60,340 bases of DNA from Gemmatimonadota bacterium (GCA_020351855.1 CP070670.1:492327-552666), one strand, 5' to 3'. Numbered from the stretch's first letter, positions 45,310 through 53,558 are shown. Translations and numbers: made by a program. Notes: a model not told the origin generated them from the letters alone.

Positions 45310-46094
45310 ACTCCGCGACTCCGCGCAGGCCGCTGCTGGCGGCGAACTGGAAGATGTACAAGGGCCCGCAGAGCACTGCGGCCTTTGTCGAGCGTTTCGC
45401 TCCGCTCTATTCGCGGCATCCCGATCGGACCGTCCTCTTCTTTCCACCGGCCATCAGTCTCCAGGCCTTCCTGGATGCACGGGGCGACCGAACCGATCTC
45501 GAGGTGGGAATCCAGGATGTTCATACGGCGCGGGAAGGAGCGCACACGGGGGCCATTTCAGCCGCGATGGCAGCGGAAGCCGGCGTCGCATGGGGACTGG
45601 CAGGACACTCGGAACGGCGCCGCGAGTTCAACGACGATGATCGGGCTGTGTCCCTCAAGCTTTGCCGCCTTCTGGAGGCCGGCCTGCGTCCGGTGCTGTG
45701 CGTCGGAGAGACGCTGGAGGAGCGCAGGGGCGGGAGGCTGGAGGCTGTCCTCACCCGTCAGCTGGAGGCCGTTCTCGACCACGTCGACGAAGGCGCGTCC
45801 GTCGAATGGGCGGACAGGGTCCTCGCGTACGAGCCGGTGTGGGCGATCGGAACCGGTGAGACGGCTACCCCTTCAGACGCGGCCGAGGCGCACGGCCTGA
45901 TCCGGTCCGTGCTGGCCCGGAGGGTCGGGGCTGCGGGCGCCCTCGCGGCGACCATACTCTACGGGGGAAGCGTCAAGCCGGAAAACATCCGGGAACTGCT
46001 GACCGCCGATGGTGTCGATGGTGTGCTCGTTGGCGGCGCTAGCCTCGATCCTGACAGCTTCGCCGTCATATGCGAAGGGGGTATGGACCGTTAA
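45306..46094 (+). CDS. tpiA: Triosephosphate isomerase
   Basis: 262 residues. AANWKMYK with Asn/Lys, LAGHSERR with the electrophile His, AYEPVWAIGTG with the catalytic Glu, LYGGSVKPENI and LVGGASLD for phosphate binding. Translationally coupled to pgk (ATGA). Completes the three-gene glycolytic unit ahead of secG, an order seen in many bacteria. Confidence 0.97.
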   Translation: MNSATPRRPLLAANWKMYKGPQSTAAFVERFAPLYSRHPDRTVLFFPPAISLQAFLDARGDRTDLEVGIQDVHTAREGAHTGAISAAMAAEAGVAWGLAGHSERRREFNDDDRAVSLKLCRLLEAGLRPVLCVGETLEERRGGRLEAVLTRQLEAVLDHVDEGASVEWADRVLAYEPVWAIGTGETATPSDAAEAHGLIRSVLARRVGAAGALAATILYGGSVKPENIRELLTADGVDGVLVGGASLDPDSFAVICEGGMDR

Positions 46095-46107
46095 CCTGCC
46101 GGCGTGG

Positions 46108-46136
46108 TTGCTCCGCGCGTCGGGGTGATCTAGCTT
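46108..46136 (+). promoter_or_regulatory. Putative secG promoter
   Basis: TTGCTC at 46108-46113, 17-base spacer, TAGCTT at 46131-46136, with a TTTT run continuing after it. It leaves a leader of about 130 bases containing repeated GGCCCGGTTT-like tracts before secG. Confidence 0.45.
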
Positions 46137-46271
46137 TTCGTCGGACCGCGCCCCGGTGGGCCCGGTTGGCCCGGTTTGGCGGGTTTGGCATAGGGGCGCG
46201 TGCCGAGGTGGCCGCGCCTTTGGCTTTGCGGATTTCAGCGCCGCGGTACGCGCGGCGCGTCAAGGATGCCC

Positions 46272-46679
46272 ATGTTCACGGTTCTGGTTCTCCTCATCAG
46301 CCTCATCGCGCTGCTCCTCATTCTCATCATCCTGATGCAAGCCGGGAAGGGAGGCGGCCTGGCGGCGTCCTTCGGGGGCGCCTCCTCATCCACCGAATCG
46401 TTCATCGGCGGTCGGCAGGCGGCAACGCTCCTCACGAGACTCACGTGGATCGGCGGAGGCGCCTTCCTTTTCCTCGCGCTCGTGCTCAGCGTGCTGTCGT
46501 CCCGATCCTCCGATACGCCCGAGTCGATCCTGCGAGGGCAGTTCGGGCCGACCGGGGCGCCGCCGGAGACGCCCGCCTCGGTCCTGCAGAGCGAGGCCGG
46601 TGAGGGGGAGCAACCGCCGGACGAGGGCGCGACGGCGCCCGACGGTTCAAGCGAGGGCGGAGAGGACTCGGGAAGCTAA
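46272..46679 (+). CDS. secG: Preprotein translocase subunit SecG
   Basis: 135 residues from ATG 46272 (AAGG six bases upstream; the ATG at 46266 is too close to that site). Two TM helices (about 2-21 and 52-72) flank the SecG loop LMQAGKGGGLAASFGG and the TLLTRLTWIGG segment. The C-terminal 55 residues are an acidic, Pro/Glu/Ser-rich tail not found in short SecGs. Accessory subunit of the SecYEG channel. Confidence 0.94.
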   Translation: MFTVLVLLISLIALLLILIILMQAGKGGGLAASFGGASSSTESFIGGRQAATLLTRLTWIGGGAFLFLALVLSVLSSRSSDTPESILRGQFGPTGAPPETPASVLQSEAGEGEQPPDEGATAPDGSSEGGEDSGS

Positions 46680-46688
46680 GGGGTCGAG

Positions 46689-46714
46689 GGAGCGGGCTTC
46701 TGCAATCCCGCTCC
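46689..46714. repeat. Stem-loop between convergent secG and RNase H genes
   Basis: GGAGCGGG (46689-46696) pairs with CCCGCTCC (46707-46714) around a 10-base loop. No T run follows on either strand, so it is at best a non-classical terminator or processing barrier. Confidence 0.4.
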
Positions 46715-46730
46715 TCCAATCCCGCGCGGG

Positions 46731-47330
46731 TCAGCCTGACTCGGCCGGCCCAGGGTCCGGTCGGAAAGGGGCCTCGGGCGGAAGATCCAGGTAGTCCAGG
46801 TAGTGCCCTCGCTCGGTCTGCTCCTCCAGCCAGCGCGGGAAGCCCGAATCGACAAGCGCTCCGGAGCTTCTGGCCTCACGCGCGGCACGGACCGCCAACA
46901 TGTTGGCGTACTCGTTCTTGGCATGACCGGCATGGCCTCGTACCCAGCGCCATTCCACTCGATGCCGGCTCGCCTCGTCCACCAGACGCTGCCAGAGGTC
47001 GAGGTTTTCGATCGCGCCGCCTTTCCTTCTCCAGCCGCGTGCCACCCAGCCGTGGACCCACTCCTTCATCCCGCTCACCAGGTAGCGGCTGTCCGTCGTC
47101 AGCACGACATCGCAGCTCCGGCGTAGCCAGGCCAAGCCGAGTATGGCTGACGTCAGCGCCATCCGGTTATTGGTGGTCGCCGCGTGGAACTCGAAGTAGT
47201 CCTTGCGGCGCCAGCCCGCGCGGGCATGGAACTGCTCGATCAGTCCGGCAGCCGCACCGGGGTTGCCGCCCTCGAACTGGTTGCCGAGGCACGATTCATC
47301 CGCGTAGATGTAAACCAGCCGATCGCTCAT
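46731..47330 (-). CDS. RNase HI family protein lacking two catalytic acids
   Basis: 199 residues. RNase H fold motifs: YIYADESCLGNQ (Asp11), ATTNNRMALTSAI, LTTDSRYLVSGMKEWVHGW (Asp80), RGHAGHAKNEYANMLA. Compared with E. coli RNase HI, Asp10 and Asp70 equivalents are present, but the Glu48 position is Ala58 and the Asp134 position is Asn143; His124 is kept as His133. The N-terminal glycine loop is lengthened (GNQFEGGNPG). A related group with the same NNRMA and NEYAN pattern may exist in this phylum, which would suggest a specialised function. Divergent from carA. Confidence 0.9.
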   Translation of the reverse strand: MSDRLVYIYADESCLGNQFEGGNPGAAAGLIEQFHARAGWRRKDYFEFHAATTNNRMALTSAILGLAWLRRSCDVVLTTDSRYLVSGMKEWVHGWVARGWRRKGGAIENLDLWQRLVDEASRHRVEWRWVRGHAGHAKNEYANMLAVRAAREARSSGALVDSGFPRWLEEQTERGHYLDYLDLPPEAPFRPDPGPAESG

Positions 47331-47354
47331 CGCCTACAAGGAACGGAGGGTCAC

Positions 47355-48476
47355 ATCGGATCGCAAGGCACGGACGCTTACCTGCTCCTCGAGGATGGCG
47401 CTCGCTTCGACGGCCGGCTCCTCACCGGCACGGCAGAGGGCATTGGGGAGGCGGTCTTTACCACGAACCATACCGGTTATCAAGAGGTCCTGACCGATCC
47501 CTCCTTCGCCGGACAAATCGTCGTGATGACCGCTCCGATGATAGGCAACTACGGGACCCAGCCGGAGGACGACCAGTCCCGTCGGACGTGGGTGGCCGGC
47601 TTCGTTTTGCGCCGCCTTTCCGATGCGGCTCCGCGTGGGCGCGAGGCTCTGCCAGCCTACTTGCAGCGTCACCAGGTTCCGACCCTGATCGGTGTCGACA
47701 CGCGGGCCATCACGCGACACATCCGAGAGCTGGGGGCCATGCGTGCCGGGCTCTTCATGGCCACGACGGAAGAGCCGGAGGCCATGCAGCGGGTGCAGGG
47801 CGAGGCGCCGATGGACGGCCGGGAGCTGGCGACGAAGGTGTCGACTCCGACGCCGTACTCGCTCGAACAGGCCGATCCCGCGGCAGGCCGTGTCGTCTGC
47901 CTCGACTATGGGGTCAAGCGCCGATCCCTGGAACTGATCCGCGACAACGGCTTTTCCGTGATCGTCATGCCGGCCGTAGCGCCCGTCGAGGCCATTCTGT
48001 CGACCGATCCGCGCGGCATCTTCGTGTCCAACGGTCCCGGAGATCCGGCAGCCGTACCCGGGGCTGCCGAGAAGATACGCGTCCTTTCCGATGCCGGCTT
48101 GCCGGTGTTCGGTATCTGCCTGGGACTCCAACTCATCGTTCGCGCCTTCGGCGGATCGACGTACAAGCTTCCCTACGGCCACCGCGGTGGGAACCACCCG
48201 GTGAAGAACCTGGAGACAGGGGTCGTCGAGATCACCTCTCAGAACCACGGCTTTGCCGTTCGAGGCACGGGCGCGGGGGTCGAGGGGGCGATCCAGCTGC
48301 GCGTGACCCACGTGAATCTGAACGACGGCACGATCGAGGGCGTGGCGCACGAATCGCGTCCAGTATTCGCCGTGCAGTATCACCCGGAGTCGGCTCCGGG
48401 CCCGCACGATAGCCGCTATCTGTTTGATCGCTTCGTACAGGCGATGCACACAACTGCAAGTACGGCAACCGGTTGA
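47355..48476 (+). CDS. carA: Carbamoyl-phosphate synthase small subunit, apparent ATC start
   Basis: About 373 residues. N-terminal domain DAYLLLEDGARFDG, FTTNHTGYQEVLTDPS, TPMIGNYG-like segment, then the class I glutaminase with SNGPGDP, FGICLGLQLI (nucleophile Cys) and QYHPESAPGPHDS (His/Glu). It supplies ammonia for carbamoyl phosphate in arginine and pyrimidine synthesis; carB is not in the window. The family start (Met a few residues before AYLLLEDG) corresponds to ATC at 47355, five bases after GGAGG. Upstream ATGs lie antisense within the RNase H gene and are not credible. Confidence 0.9.
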   Translation: MGSQGTDAYLLLEDGARFDGRLLTGTAEGIGEAVFTTNHTGYQEVLTDPSFAGQIVVMTAPMIGNYGTQPEDDQSRRTWVAGFVLRRLSDAAPRGREALPAYLQRHQVPTLIGVDTRAITRHIRELGAMRAGLFMATTEEPEAMQRVQGEAPMDGRELATKVSTPTPYSLEQADPAAGRVVCLDYGVKRRSLELIRDNGFSVIVMPAVAPVEAILSTDPRGIFVSNGPGDPAAVPGAAEKIRVLSDAGLPVFGICLGLQLIVRAFGGSTYKLPYGHRGGNHPVKNLETGVVEITSQNHGFAVRGTGAGVEGAIQLRVTHVNLNDGTIEGVAHESRPVFAVQYHPESAPGPHDSRYLFDRFVQAMHTTASTATG

Positions 48477-48502
48477 CAGATTTCCCGTCGCGCGACTAGC
48501 TT
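48473..48502 (+). promoter_or_regulatory. Putative sppA promoter
   Basis: Consensus TTGACA at 48473-48478, 18-base spacer, TAGCTT at 48497-48502. The -35 box overlaps the carA stop. It is the best match among the TAGCTT-type promoters here. Confidence 0.55.
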
Positions 48503-48560
48503 TATGCGTCTGGCCCATATCGGGCCGTGACGCACCTCCCGCACCCAAAACGCGTGACGA

Positions 48561-49466
48561 ATGGCGGACCAAACACGCCGAGCCGCATGGCTGAGCATCG
48601 GGCTGTTGCTGCTGCTGTTCGCGAGTGGCCTTTACGTGTCCTCCCGGCTTCTTCTTGGTCGCTCCGCCCTCCCGTTCGGAGGCGGCAGCGTAGCGGTGGT
48701 GCCGATCGCCGGTCTCATCTACCCCGACCGCTCGTTCGGCCGCGATCTTCGAGAGCTCAGTAGGCGCGGCGAGGTCAAGGCGTTCGTTCTCGAGATACGG
48801 TCGCCGGGAGGGACCGTCGGGGCTTCGCAGGAGCTGTACGGGCAGGTCAGGCGGCTTCGGGAGGAGGACGATCGTCCGGTGATCGCCTGGATCGGCGATG
48901 TGGGCGCCTCCGGAGGCTACTACGTGGCCCTCGCGGCGGACAGCATCTTCGCGCTGCCCGGCAGCACGACTGGATCCATCGGGGTGATCATGCAGCTGCC
49001 GCAGGCCGCCGAACTGATGAAGAAGGTGGGAATCGGCATCGAGGTCGTGAAGAGCGGCGAATTCAAAGATATGGGATCGATGGCCCGGAGCTTGTCGGCC
49101 GGGGAGCGTGAGATCCTGGAGCGGCTCGTAAACGACGTGTACGAACAGTTCGTCGATGCCGTCGTGGAGAACCGTCGGCTTCCGCGTCCCGAGGTCCTGA
49201 ACGTGGCGGACGGCCGCGTCGTCTCGGGGGCGCGGGCCGCCGATCTCGGCCTCGTGGACGGCGTGGCCACCCTGCAGGAGGCGATCAACCGGGCCGGTCG
49301 CATGGCGGGTCTGGGCGATCGGCCGCCGACGGTCCGGCCGCGCCCCCGACGGGTGGGCCTATTCGACTTCCTGATCGGCATGACAGAGGAGAGGCTGCGC
49401 GGGTTGGTGCCCTGGCTGGCACAGCCGGCAGCAACCGGACCACAGCTGCTCTACCTGTGGCGGTAG
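48561..49466 (+). CDS. sppA: Signal peptide peptidase SppA (36K type)
   Basis: 301 residues. N-terminal TM about 9-31 (LSIGLLLLLFASGLYVSS), then the ClpP-like fold: IRSPGGTVGASQELY, nucleophile Ser in GDVGASGGYYVALAAD, GSIGVIMQ, and catalytic Lys in VVKSGEFKDMGS. Length fits single-domain SppA. It degrades cleaved signal peptides in the inner membrane. The C-terminal 40 residues include a second hydrophobic patch (FDFLIG). Confidence 0.95.
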   Translation: MADQTRRAAWLSIGLLLLLFASGLYVSSRLLLGRSALPFGGGSVAVVPIAGLIYPDRSFGRDLRELSRRGEVKAFVLEIRSPGGTVGASQELYGQVRRLREEDDRPVIAWIGDVGASGGYYVALAADSIFALPGSTTGSIGVIMQLPQAAELMKKVGIGIEVVKSGEFKDMGSMARSLSAGEREILERLVNDVYEQFVDAVVENRRLPRPEVLNVADGRVVSGARAADLGLVDGVATLQEAINRAGRMAGLGDRPPTVRPRPRRVGLFDFLIGMTEERLRGLVPWLAQPAATGPQLLYLWR

Positions 49467-49524
49467 AGCGGCCAGCTCGGACGGGACGAGGGGGAAACCA
49501 GCCAACCAGGCGGAGGGAGAACAG

Positions 49525-49896
49525 ATGACCAAGGCGGATCTGGTGGAGCAGGTCTACGAGGCGATCGGACCGGGGGTCACCAAGAAGGATTGCGCTGCGA
49601 TCATCGACGCTTTCCTGAATGCGGTCAAGCAGTCGCTCTCGAGCGGGGAACACATCGAGATCCGCGGCTTCGGCACCTTCAAGGTGCGCCGTCGAAAGCC
49701 GCGTCTTGCCCGCAACCCGCGCACGGGTGACCCGGTCCGGGTGCCGTCCCGTGCCGTACCCGTGTTCAAACCATCAAGGCTGTTCAAGGAGGAAGTGGCA
49801 GAGGCCGCCGATCGGCCCGTGGAGCCGCCCCGTCAGGAGCCGCCCGCGCCTCCATGGAGCAGCGGCGGCTGGGGTGGGGGGGCGTCGGCTCCCTAG
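49525..49896 (+). CDS. HU/IHF-like DNA-binding protein with Pro/Gly-rich tail
   Basis: 123 residues; strong GGAGGGAG ribosome-binding site. MTKADLVEQVYEAIGPGVTK, IEIRGFGTFKVRRRKPRLAR and NPRTGDPVRVPSRAVPVFKPS match HU/IHF including the DNA-intercalating Pro arm. The final 35 residues (VEPPRQEPPAPPWSSGGWGG) are a disordered tail not found in ordinary HU. Nucleoid-associated protein; it could set chromosome compaction. It follows sppA by 58 bases. Confidence 0.93.
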   Translation: MTKADLVEQVYEAIGPGVTKKDCAAIIDAFLNAVKQSLSSGEHIEIRGFGTFKVRRRKPRLARNPRTGDPVRVPSRAVPVFKPSRLFKEEVAEAADRPVEPPRQEPPAPPWSSGGWGGGASAP

Positions 49897-49930
49897 TCCT
49901 CGAAGCCGTCGCCGACTGCGCTGCCCTTGG

Positions 49931-51097
49931 CTACGCGCTCTCCAGGTAACGCGCGACCCTGGCCAAGCCTTCGCTCAGCACCTCCTCGTCCACGGCGAAG
50001 TTGAACCGGAGGTAACCGGGCGAGCCAAAGGGTTCGCCCGGCAGACAGGCCACACCGGCCTCGAGAAGGCCTTCGGCTACTGGGGCCGAAGGCCGTCCGT
50101 CGCGCAGGCGGGCAAACAGGTACATCCCGGCCTCGGGCTCCCGGACGTCCAGTGCCGGGACGCGGCTCAGCAGCTCGAATCCAATCCGGCGGTTACGGTC
50201 GAGAATCTCCACGAACGCCCCAATCGCGGCTTCCCGAGCTGCACGCTGGCCGAGCGCGGCGGCAGCGGCGTACTGGGAAGGCGCGGCCGCAGCGGACGTC
50301 GTCTGGCTCTGCAGATCCGCGGCCTTGCGGATGACGTCCGGCGGGCCATCGGCGAACCCGATCCGCCAGCCGGTCATCGCGAAAGCCTTTGAGACTCCGT
50401 CTAGCAGGATCACCTCTTCCGGACGATCCGGCACGTCATAGATCGAGGGAGCGGCGACGCCGGTGTAGGAGAGGCGCCGATAGATCTCGTCTGACATCAG
50501 CCACACGCCATGGCGGCCGCACCAGGCCGCCAACTCGCTCAGCAGTTCCGTCGAGTAGACCGCTCCGGTTGGGTTGCTCGGGCTGTTGATGATCAGCCCT
50601 CGCGTCCTGTCGCTCCGCCGGCCCTCCAGCTCCGCGACCGACACCCGAAAGGCGGTGTCCCAGGAGGTGGGTACGGCAACCGGTGTCGCGCCGGCCAGGG
50701 CGACGATCGTCTCGTAGCTCGGCCAGGCAGGGGTCGGTATCAACACCTCGTCCTCCGGACCGAACAGGCAGTAGACGCAATTGAACAGCGCCTGCTTGAC
50801 CCCGGCGCTCACCATGATCCGCCCCGGATCGTCTGGAGCGTGCGCGGTTGTCTCGGCAAGGTAGGACGCGATGGCCGAACGTAGTTCCGGAATCCCCGGA
50901 GTCGGCGGATACTTCGTTCGCCCCTCCTCGATGGCGCGGATTCCGGCTTGCGCCGCGAAGTCCGGGGTCCGGAAGGCGGGTTCTCCCGCCGACAGGTCCA
51001 TGATGGACTTCCCCTCGGCGCGAAGGGCCCGCGCGCGCGCCGCAAAGCCGAGAGTGGCGGACGGTTTCAGCACATCGACGTTGGGAGAGAATCGCAC
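49931..51097 (-). CDS. Class I pyridoxal-phosphate aminotransferase (aspartate aminotransferase-like)
   Basis: About 388 residues. FSPNVDVLKPSATLGFAARA is the standard start, so GTG 51097 is preferred over ATG 51169. Motifs: GEPAFRTPDF, TKYPPTPGIPELR, INSPSNPTGAVY, DEIYRRLSY, PLP-lysine in DGVSKAFAMTGWRIGF, and a final substrate Arg in YLRFNFA. Type Ib aspartate or broad amino-acid transaminase. Converges on the HU gene with 34 bases between stops. Confidence 0.93.
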   Translation of the reverse strand: MRFSPNVDVLKPSATLGFAARARALRAEGKSIMDLSAGEPAFRTPDFAAQAGIRAIEEGRTKYPPTPGIPELRSAIASYLAETTAHAPDDPGRIMVSAGVKQALFNCVYCLFGPEDEVLIPTPAWPSYETIVALAGATPVAVPTSWDTAFRVSVAELEGRRSDRTRGLIINSPSNPTGAVYSTELLSELAAWCGRHGVWLMSDEIYRRLSYTGVAAPSIYDVPDRPEEVILLDGVSKAFAMTGWRIGFADGPPDVIRKAADLQSQTTSAAAAPSQYAAAAALGQRAAREAAIGAFVEILDRNRRIGFELLSRVPALDVREPEAGMYLFARLRDGRPSAPVAEGLLEAGVACLPGEPFGSPGYLRFNFAVDEEVLSEGLARVARYLESA

Positions 51098-51286
51098 TGG
51101 AGGCCCGCTTCTTCCTGCCGGTTGCCGGGCGGCGGCGGATAAGACGCAAATTGAAGGGGTCACGAGCATGCGCTAACTTGAGCCCGCGCCGGGGCGGCGG
51201 GTCAGGCGGCGCAAGCGGCCCCGCCGATCGAGGAAGATGATATTCGTCCCGGCGATGGAGCGTCAAGAAGAGGGGGCGAGGAGCAG

Positions 51287-51586
51287 ATGACAGCGGAATC
51301 GACGACGGAGCTCGCGGCGCCGGCAGTGCTGGAGGCTGCCAAGCGGTTCTTCTCGGGCGCTGGCGCCGTACACCCGGCATGGGTCGAGACCGAGAGCCCG
51401 ACGCACGTGAGCTTTGCTACCTTCCGGAGCAATATCGTCGTCTCGGCGCTGGGCGATCCCGAGAGTGGCAAGACGCGAGTTCGCGTCTCCTCTCTTCGGG
51501 ATCAGGCGGCCGTTGGCAAGTTCGTCACCTATCTGGACGGCCTGGCCGCCGCAGCCCCAGCGGATCCCGATAGGCCGCCAACCTGA
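51287..51586 (+). CDS. Small protein of unknown function upstream of moaD
   Basis: 99 residues, GAGGAG ribosome-binding site. MTAESTTELAAPAVLEAAKR, then VHPAWVETESPTHVSFATFR, NIVVSALGDP and KTRVRVSSLRDQAAVGKFVTY. A mixed alpha/beta pattern, no signal, TM or metal motif. It ends seven bases before moaD, so it belongs to the molybdopterin operon by position, yet I recognise no family. It might be a START/SRPBCC-like small fold (guess). Confidence 0.65.
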   Translation: MTAESTTELAAPAVLEAAKRFFSGAGAVHPAWVETESPTHVSFATFRSNIVVSALGDPESGKTRVRVSSLRDQAAVGKFVTYLDGLAAAAPADPDRPPT

Positions 51587-51593
51587 GGGTGCC

Positions 51594-51836
51594 GTGAAGA
51601 TTACGGTTCTCCTGTTCGCCCAGTACCGGGAGGTCGTTGGGGCGGGTGAGATCGAGCTGGAGCTGGAGAGCGATGCAACGGTGGGTGACGCCGTCGAGAC
51701 CCTGCGCGGGCTGCCCGGCTTCGCGGCCCTGCCGGACGCTCCGGCCGTTGCCGTAAACCGCCAATATGCCTCTCCCGACCATGTCTTGTGCCCCGATGAC
51801 GAGGTCGCGCTGATCCCGCCGGTGGCCGGCGGATGA
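51594..51836 (+). CDS. moaD: Molybdopterin synthase sulfur carrier MoaD
   Basis: 80 residues from GTG 51594. Ubiquitin-like: KITVLLFAQYREVVG, TVGDAVETLRG, VAVNRQYASPD, EVALIPPVAGG, ending with the essential Gly-Gly for thiocarboxylation. Delivers sulfur to precursor Z. ATGA overlap with moaE. Confidence 0.94.
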   Translation: MKITVLLFAQYREVVGAGEIELELESDATVGDAVETLRGLPGFAALPDAPAVAVNRQYASPDHVLCPDDEVALIPPVAGG

Positions 51837-52309
51837 TGGCCCCCCTTGGCACGGCCGGCCCGCGGATGAGCGCCCGCATCACGGTCGACCCCATCGACCC
51901 CGCCGCGCTGCTGCCGGTCGGCTCCACCGCGGATGGTGCCGTTTCGCTGTTCATCGGACGCGTGCGCGATCAGGCTGGAGGATTGTCTGTGCGCAGGCTC
52001 GCATACGAGGCGTACGCGGAGATGGCCAGAGAGGAGCTTGCCGACATCCTCTCCGAGGCTGCCGCACGTTGGACGGTTGGCCACCTCGAAGCGGTCCACC
52101 GGACGGGCACGCTCGAGCTAGGGGAGATTAGCGTGGCCATCGTGGTTGCGGCTCCGCACCGCGAACAAGCCTACGCGGCCTCGCGCTACATCATCGAGGA
52201 GATCAAGCGAAGGTTGCCGATCTGGAAGAGACAGGAGTACGACGACGGCCGATCGGAGTGGGTAGGCGCTGCAGGCAGTGAGCACGAGACGAGGACCGGC
52301 GCGAAATGA
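51833..52309 (+). CDS. moaE: Molybdopterin synthase catalytic subunit MoaE
   Basis: 158 residues. GAVSLFIGRVRDQAGGLSVR, LAYEAYAEMAREEL, VEAVHRTG-type region (LEAVHRTGTLELGE), AYAASRYIIEEIKRRLPIWKRQEY with the catalytic Lys residues. Ten to twelve extra residues at the N-terminus precede MSARITVDP, an alternative start at 51866. Forms the MoaD2MoaE2 synthase. Four-base overlaps on both sides. Confidence 0.95.
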   Translation: MMAPLGTAGPRMSARITVDPIDPAALLPVGSTADGAVSLFIGRVRDQAGGLSVRRLAYEAYAEMAREELADILSEAAARWTVGHLEAVHRTGTLELGEISVAIVVAAPHREQAYAASRYIIEEIKRRLPIWKRQEYDDGRSEWVGAAGSEHETRTGAK

Positions 52310-53286
52310 GGGATCAGTTCGGTCGCCAAATCAACTATCTGCGGATCTCGGTCACGGACAAGTGCAATCTGCGCTGCACTTACTGTCTTCCCACCGATGG
52401 CCTGGAGTGGATACCGAAGCCGGAGATGCTCTCCTTCGAGGAGATCACGGAGATCGTGAGGCAGATGGCCGGGGCGGGCCTGACACGAGTCCGGCTGACG
52501 GGTGGCGAACCCTTGGTTCGGCGCGATCTTCCAGTTCTTGCCGACATGCTCGCGTCCGTCCCAGGCATCCTTGATGTGTCGCTTTCCACGAATGCCGTGC
52601 TCCTCCCGCAATACGCCGCAGATTTGAGGCGAGCCGGCATACAAAGGATCAACGTCAGCCTGGACACGCTGCGGCGCGATCGGTTCACGGAGATCACCTA
52701 CCGGCCGGGCCGCTTCTTCGACGCCACGCTGGAAGGCCTGGCCGCGGCCGAGGAGACCGGGTTCCGGCCGATCAAGATCAACACGGTCATGATGCGCGGT
52801 ATCAACGACGATGAGTTCGCCGACTTCGCGCAGCTGACACGGTCCCGGCCCTGGCACGTTCGGTTTATCGAGTTGATGCCGGTCGGGAGAAACCTTCACC
52901 TGGCGGACCGTTTCATCCCGGCGTCCGAGATGCTGCGCCGGCTCGAGTCACTGGGCGGCCTGAAGGCCGTTGAGGGGCCAATCGGCAACGGCCCGGCACG
53001 GTACTTCCAGTACAAGAACGCCGCCGGGACGGTGGGGGTGATCACGCCCCTGTCGCACAACTACTGCGACCGGTGCAACCGAATGAGGCTCACGGCCGAT
53101 GGAAGATTGCGGACCTGTCTGTTCGGATCACACGAAGTCGATCTGAAGACGCCGCTGAGGGCCCACGGGGAAGTGTTGGGCGTGGTGCGGGCGGCGCTCG
53201 ACGCAAAGCAGGAGAGACATTGGCTGCAGCTGGGTACGGCAGCTGGCAGCGGGGGGCTCTCAGCCCTGAGCCAGGTCGGAGGCTGA
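52306..53286 (+). CDS. moaA: GTP 3',8-cyclase MoaA (radical SAM)
   Basis: 326 residues. Radical SAM cluster CNLRCTYC (about 24-31), TGGEPLVRRDL, LSTNAV, and a second 4Fe-4S set CDRCNRMRLTADGRLRTC near 262-279. The protein ends in Gly-Gly, which MoaA needs. It makes cyclic pyranopterin precursor with MoaC; moaC is not in this window. Last of the moaD-moaE-moaA set, all linked by ATGA-type overlaps. Confidence 0.97.
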   Translation: MRDQFGRQINYLRISVTDKCNLRCTYCLPTDGLEWIPKPEMLSFEEITEIVRQMAGAGLTRVRLTGGEPLVRRDLPVLADMLASVPGILDVSLSTNAVLLPQYAADLRRAGIQRINVSLDTLRRDRFTEITYRPGRFFDATLEGLAAAEETGFRPIKINTVMMRGINDDEFADFAQLTRSRPWHVRFIELMPVGRNLHLADRFIPASEMLRRLESLGGLKAVEGPIGNGPARYFQYKNAAGTVGVITPLSHNYCDRCNRMRLTADGRLRTCLFGSHEVDLKTPLRAHGEVLGVVRAALDAKQERHWLQLGTAAGSGGLSALSQVGG

Positions 53287-53321
53287 GCGTCCCGGCAACC
53301 TTACAGAACGAGGGCGTTGCG

Positions 53322-53558
53322 ATGACGTACGAGGAGAGGCAGCGATACCGCGAGCTGCGAGAGGAGCTGGAGGCGCTGAGTGCGGAACTCGCCACGGGGG
53401 ACCCGGCGGTGCCGCTCACGCGAGCCGAGGCGCTCAGACTCGTCAAGCTGATCGACGCCGCGCTCGAGGGTGTGAGCCCGGAGCGCTGGGACAACCTGAT
53501 GGAAGTGATCGCGGGCGAGATCACGCGCCGGGTCGGCGGCATGGCGGCCCCTCTGTAA
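53322..53558 (+). CDS. Small helical protein of unknown function
   Basis: 78 residues, MTYEERQRYRELREELEALS, then RAEALRLVKLIDAALEGVSP and WDNLMEVIAGEITRRVGG. Mostly alpha-helical, highly charged at the start, no signal or TM. It follows moaA by 35 bases with a weak GAGGG site. No family recognised; codon pattern looks coding. Confidence 0.6.
   Translation: MTYEERQRYRELREELEALSAELATGDPAVPLTRAEALRLVKLIDAALEGVSPERWDNLMEVIAGEITRRVGGMAAPL

Noticed and set aside
44334-45545. 403-codon open frame on the minus strand over pgk and tpiA
   Set aside because: Antisense shadow of two clear enzymes in high-GC DNA; translation is Ser/Arg/Pro-rich with no recognisable domain.
46095-46271. Possible tRNA between tpiA and secG
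   Set aside because: secG is often near tRNA-Leu, but no cloverleaf or CCA-type end is visible; the region is GC-rich repeats.
46689-46714. Rho-independent terminator for secG
   Set aside because: Good stem but no T run on either strand, so listed only as a stem-loop.
47334-48572. 412-codon minus-strand frame over carA
   Set aside because: Antisense to carA; no domain and composition typical of shadows.
51170-51286. Molybdenum-cofactor riboswitch before the moa genes
   Set aside because: No extended paired structure or conserved core could be recognised in the short gap.
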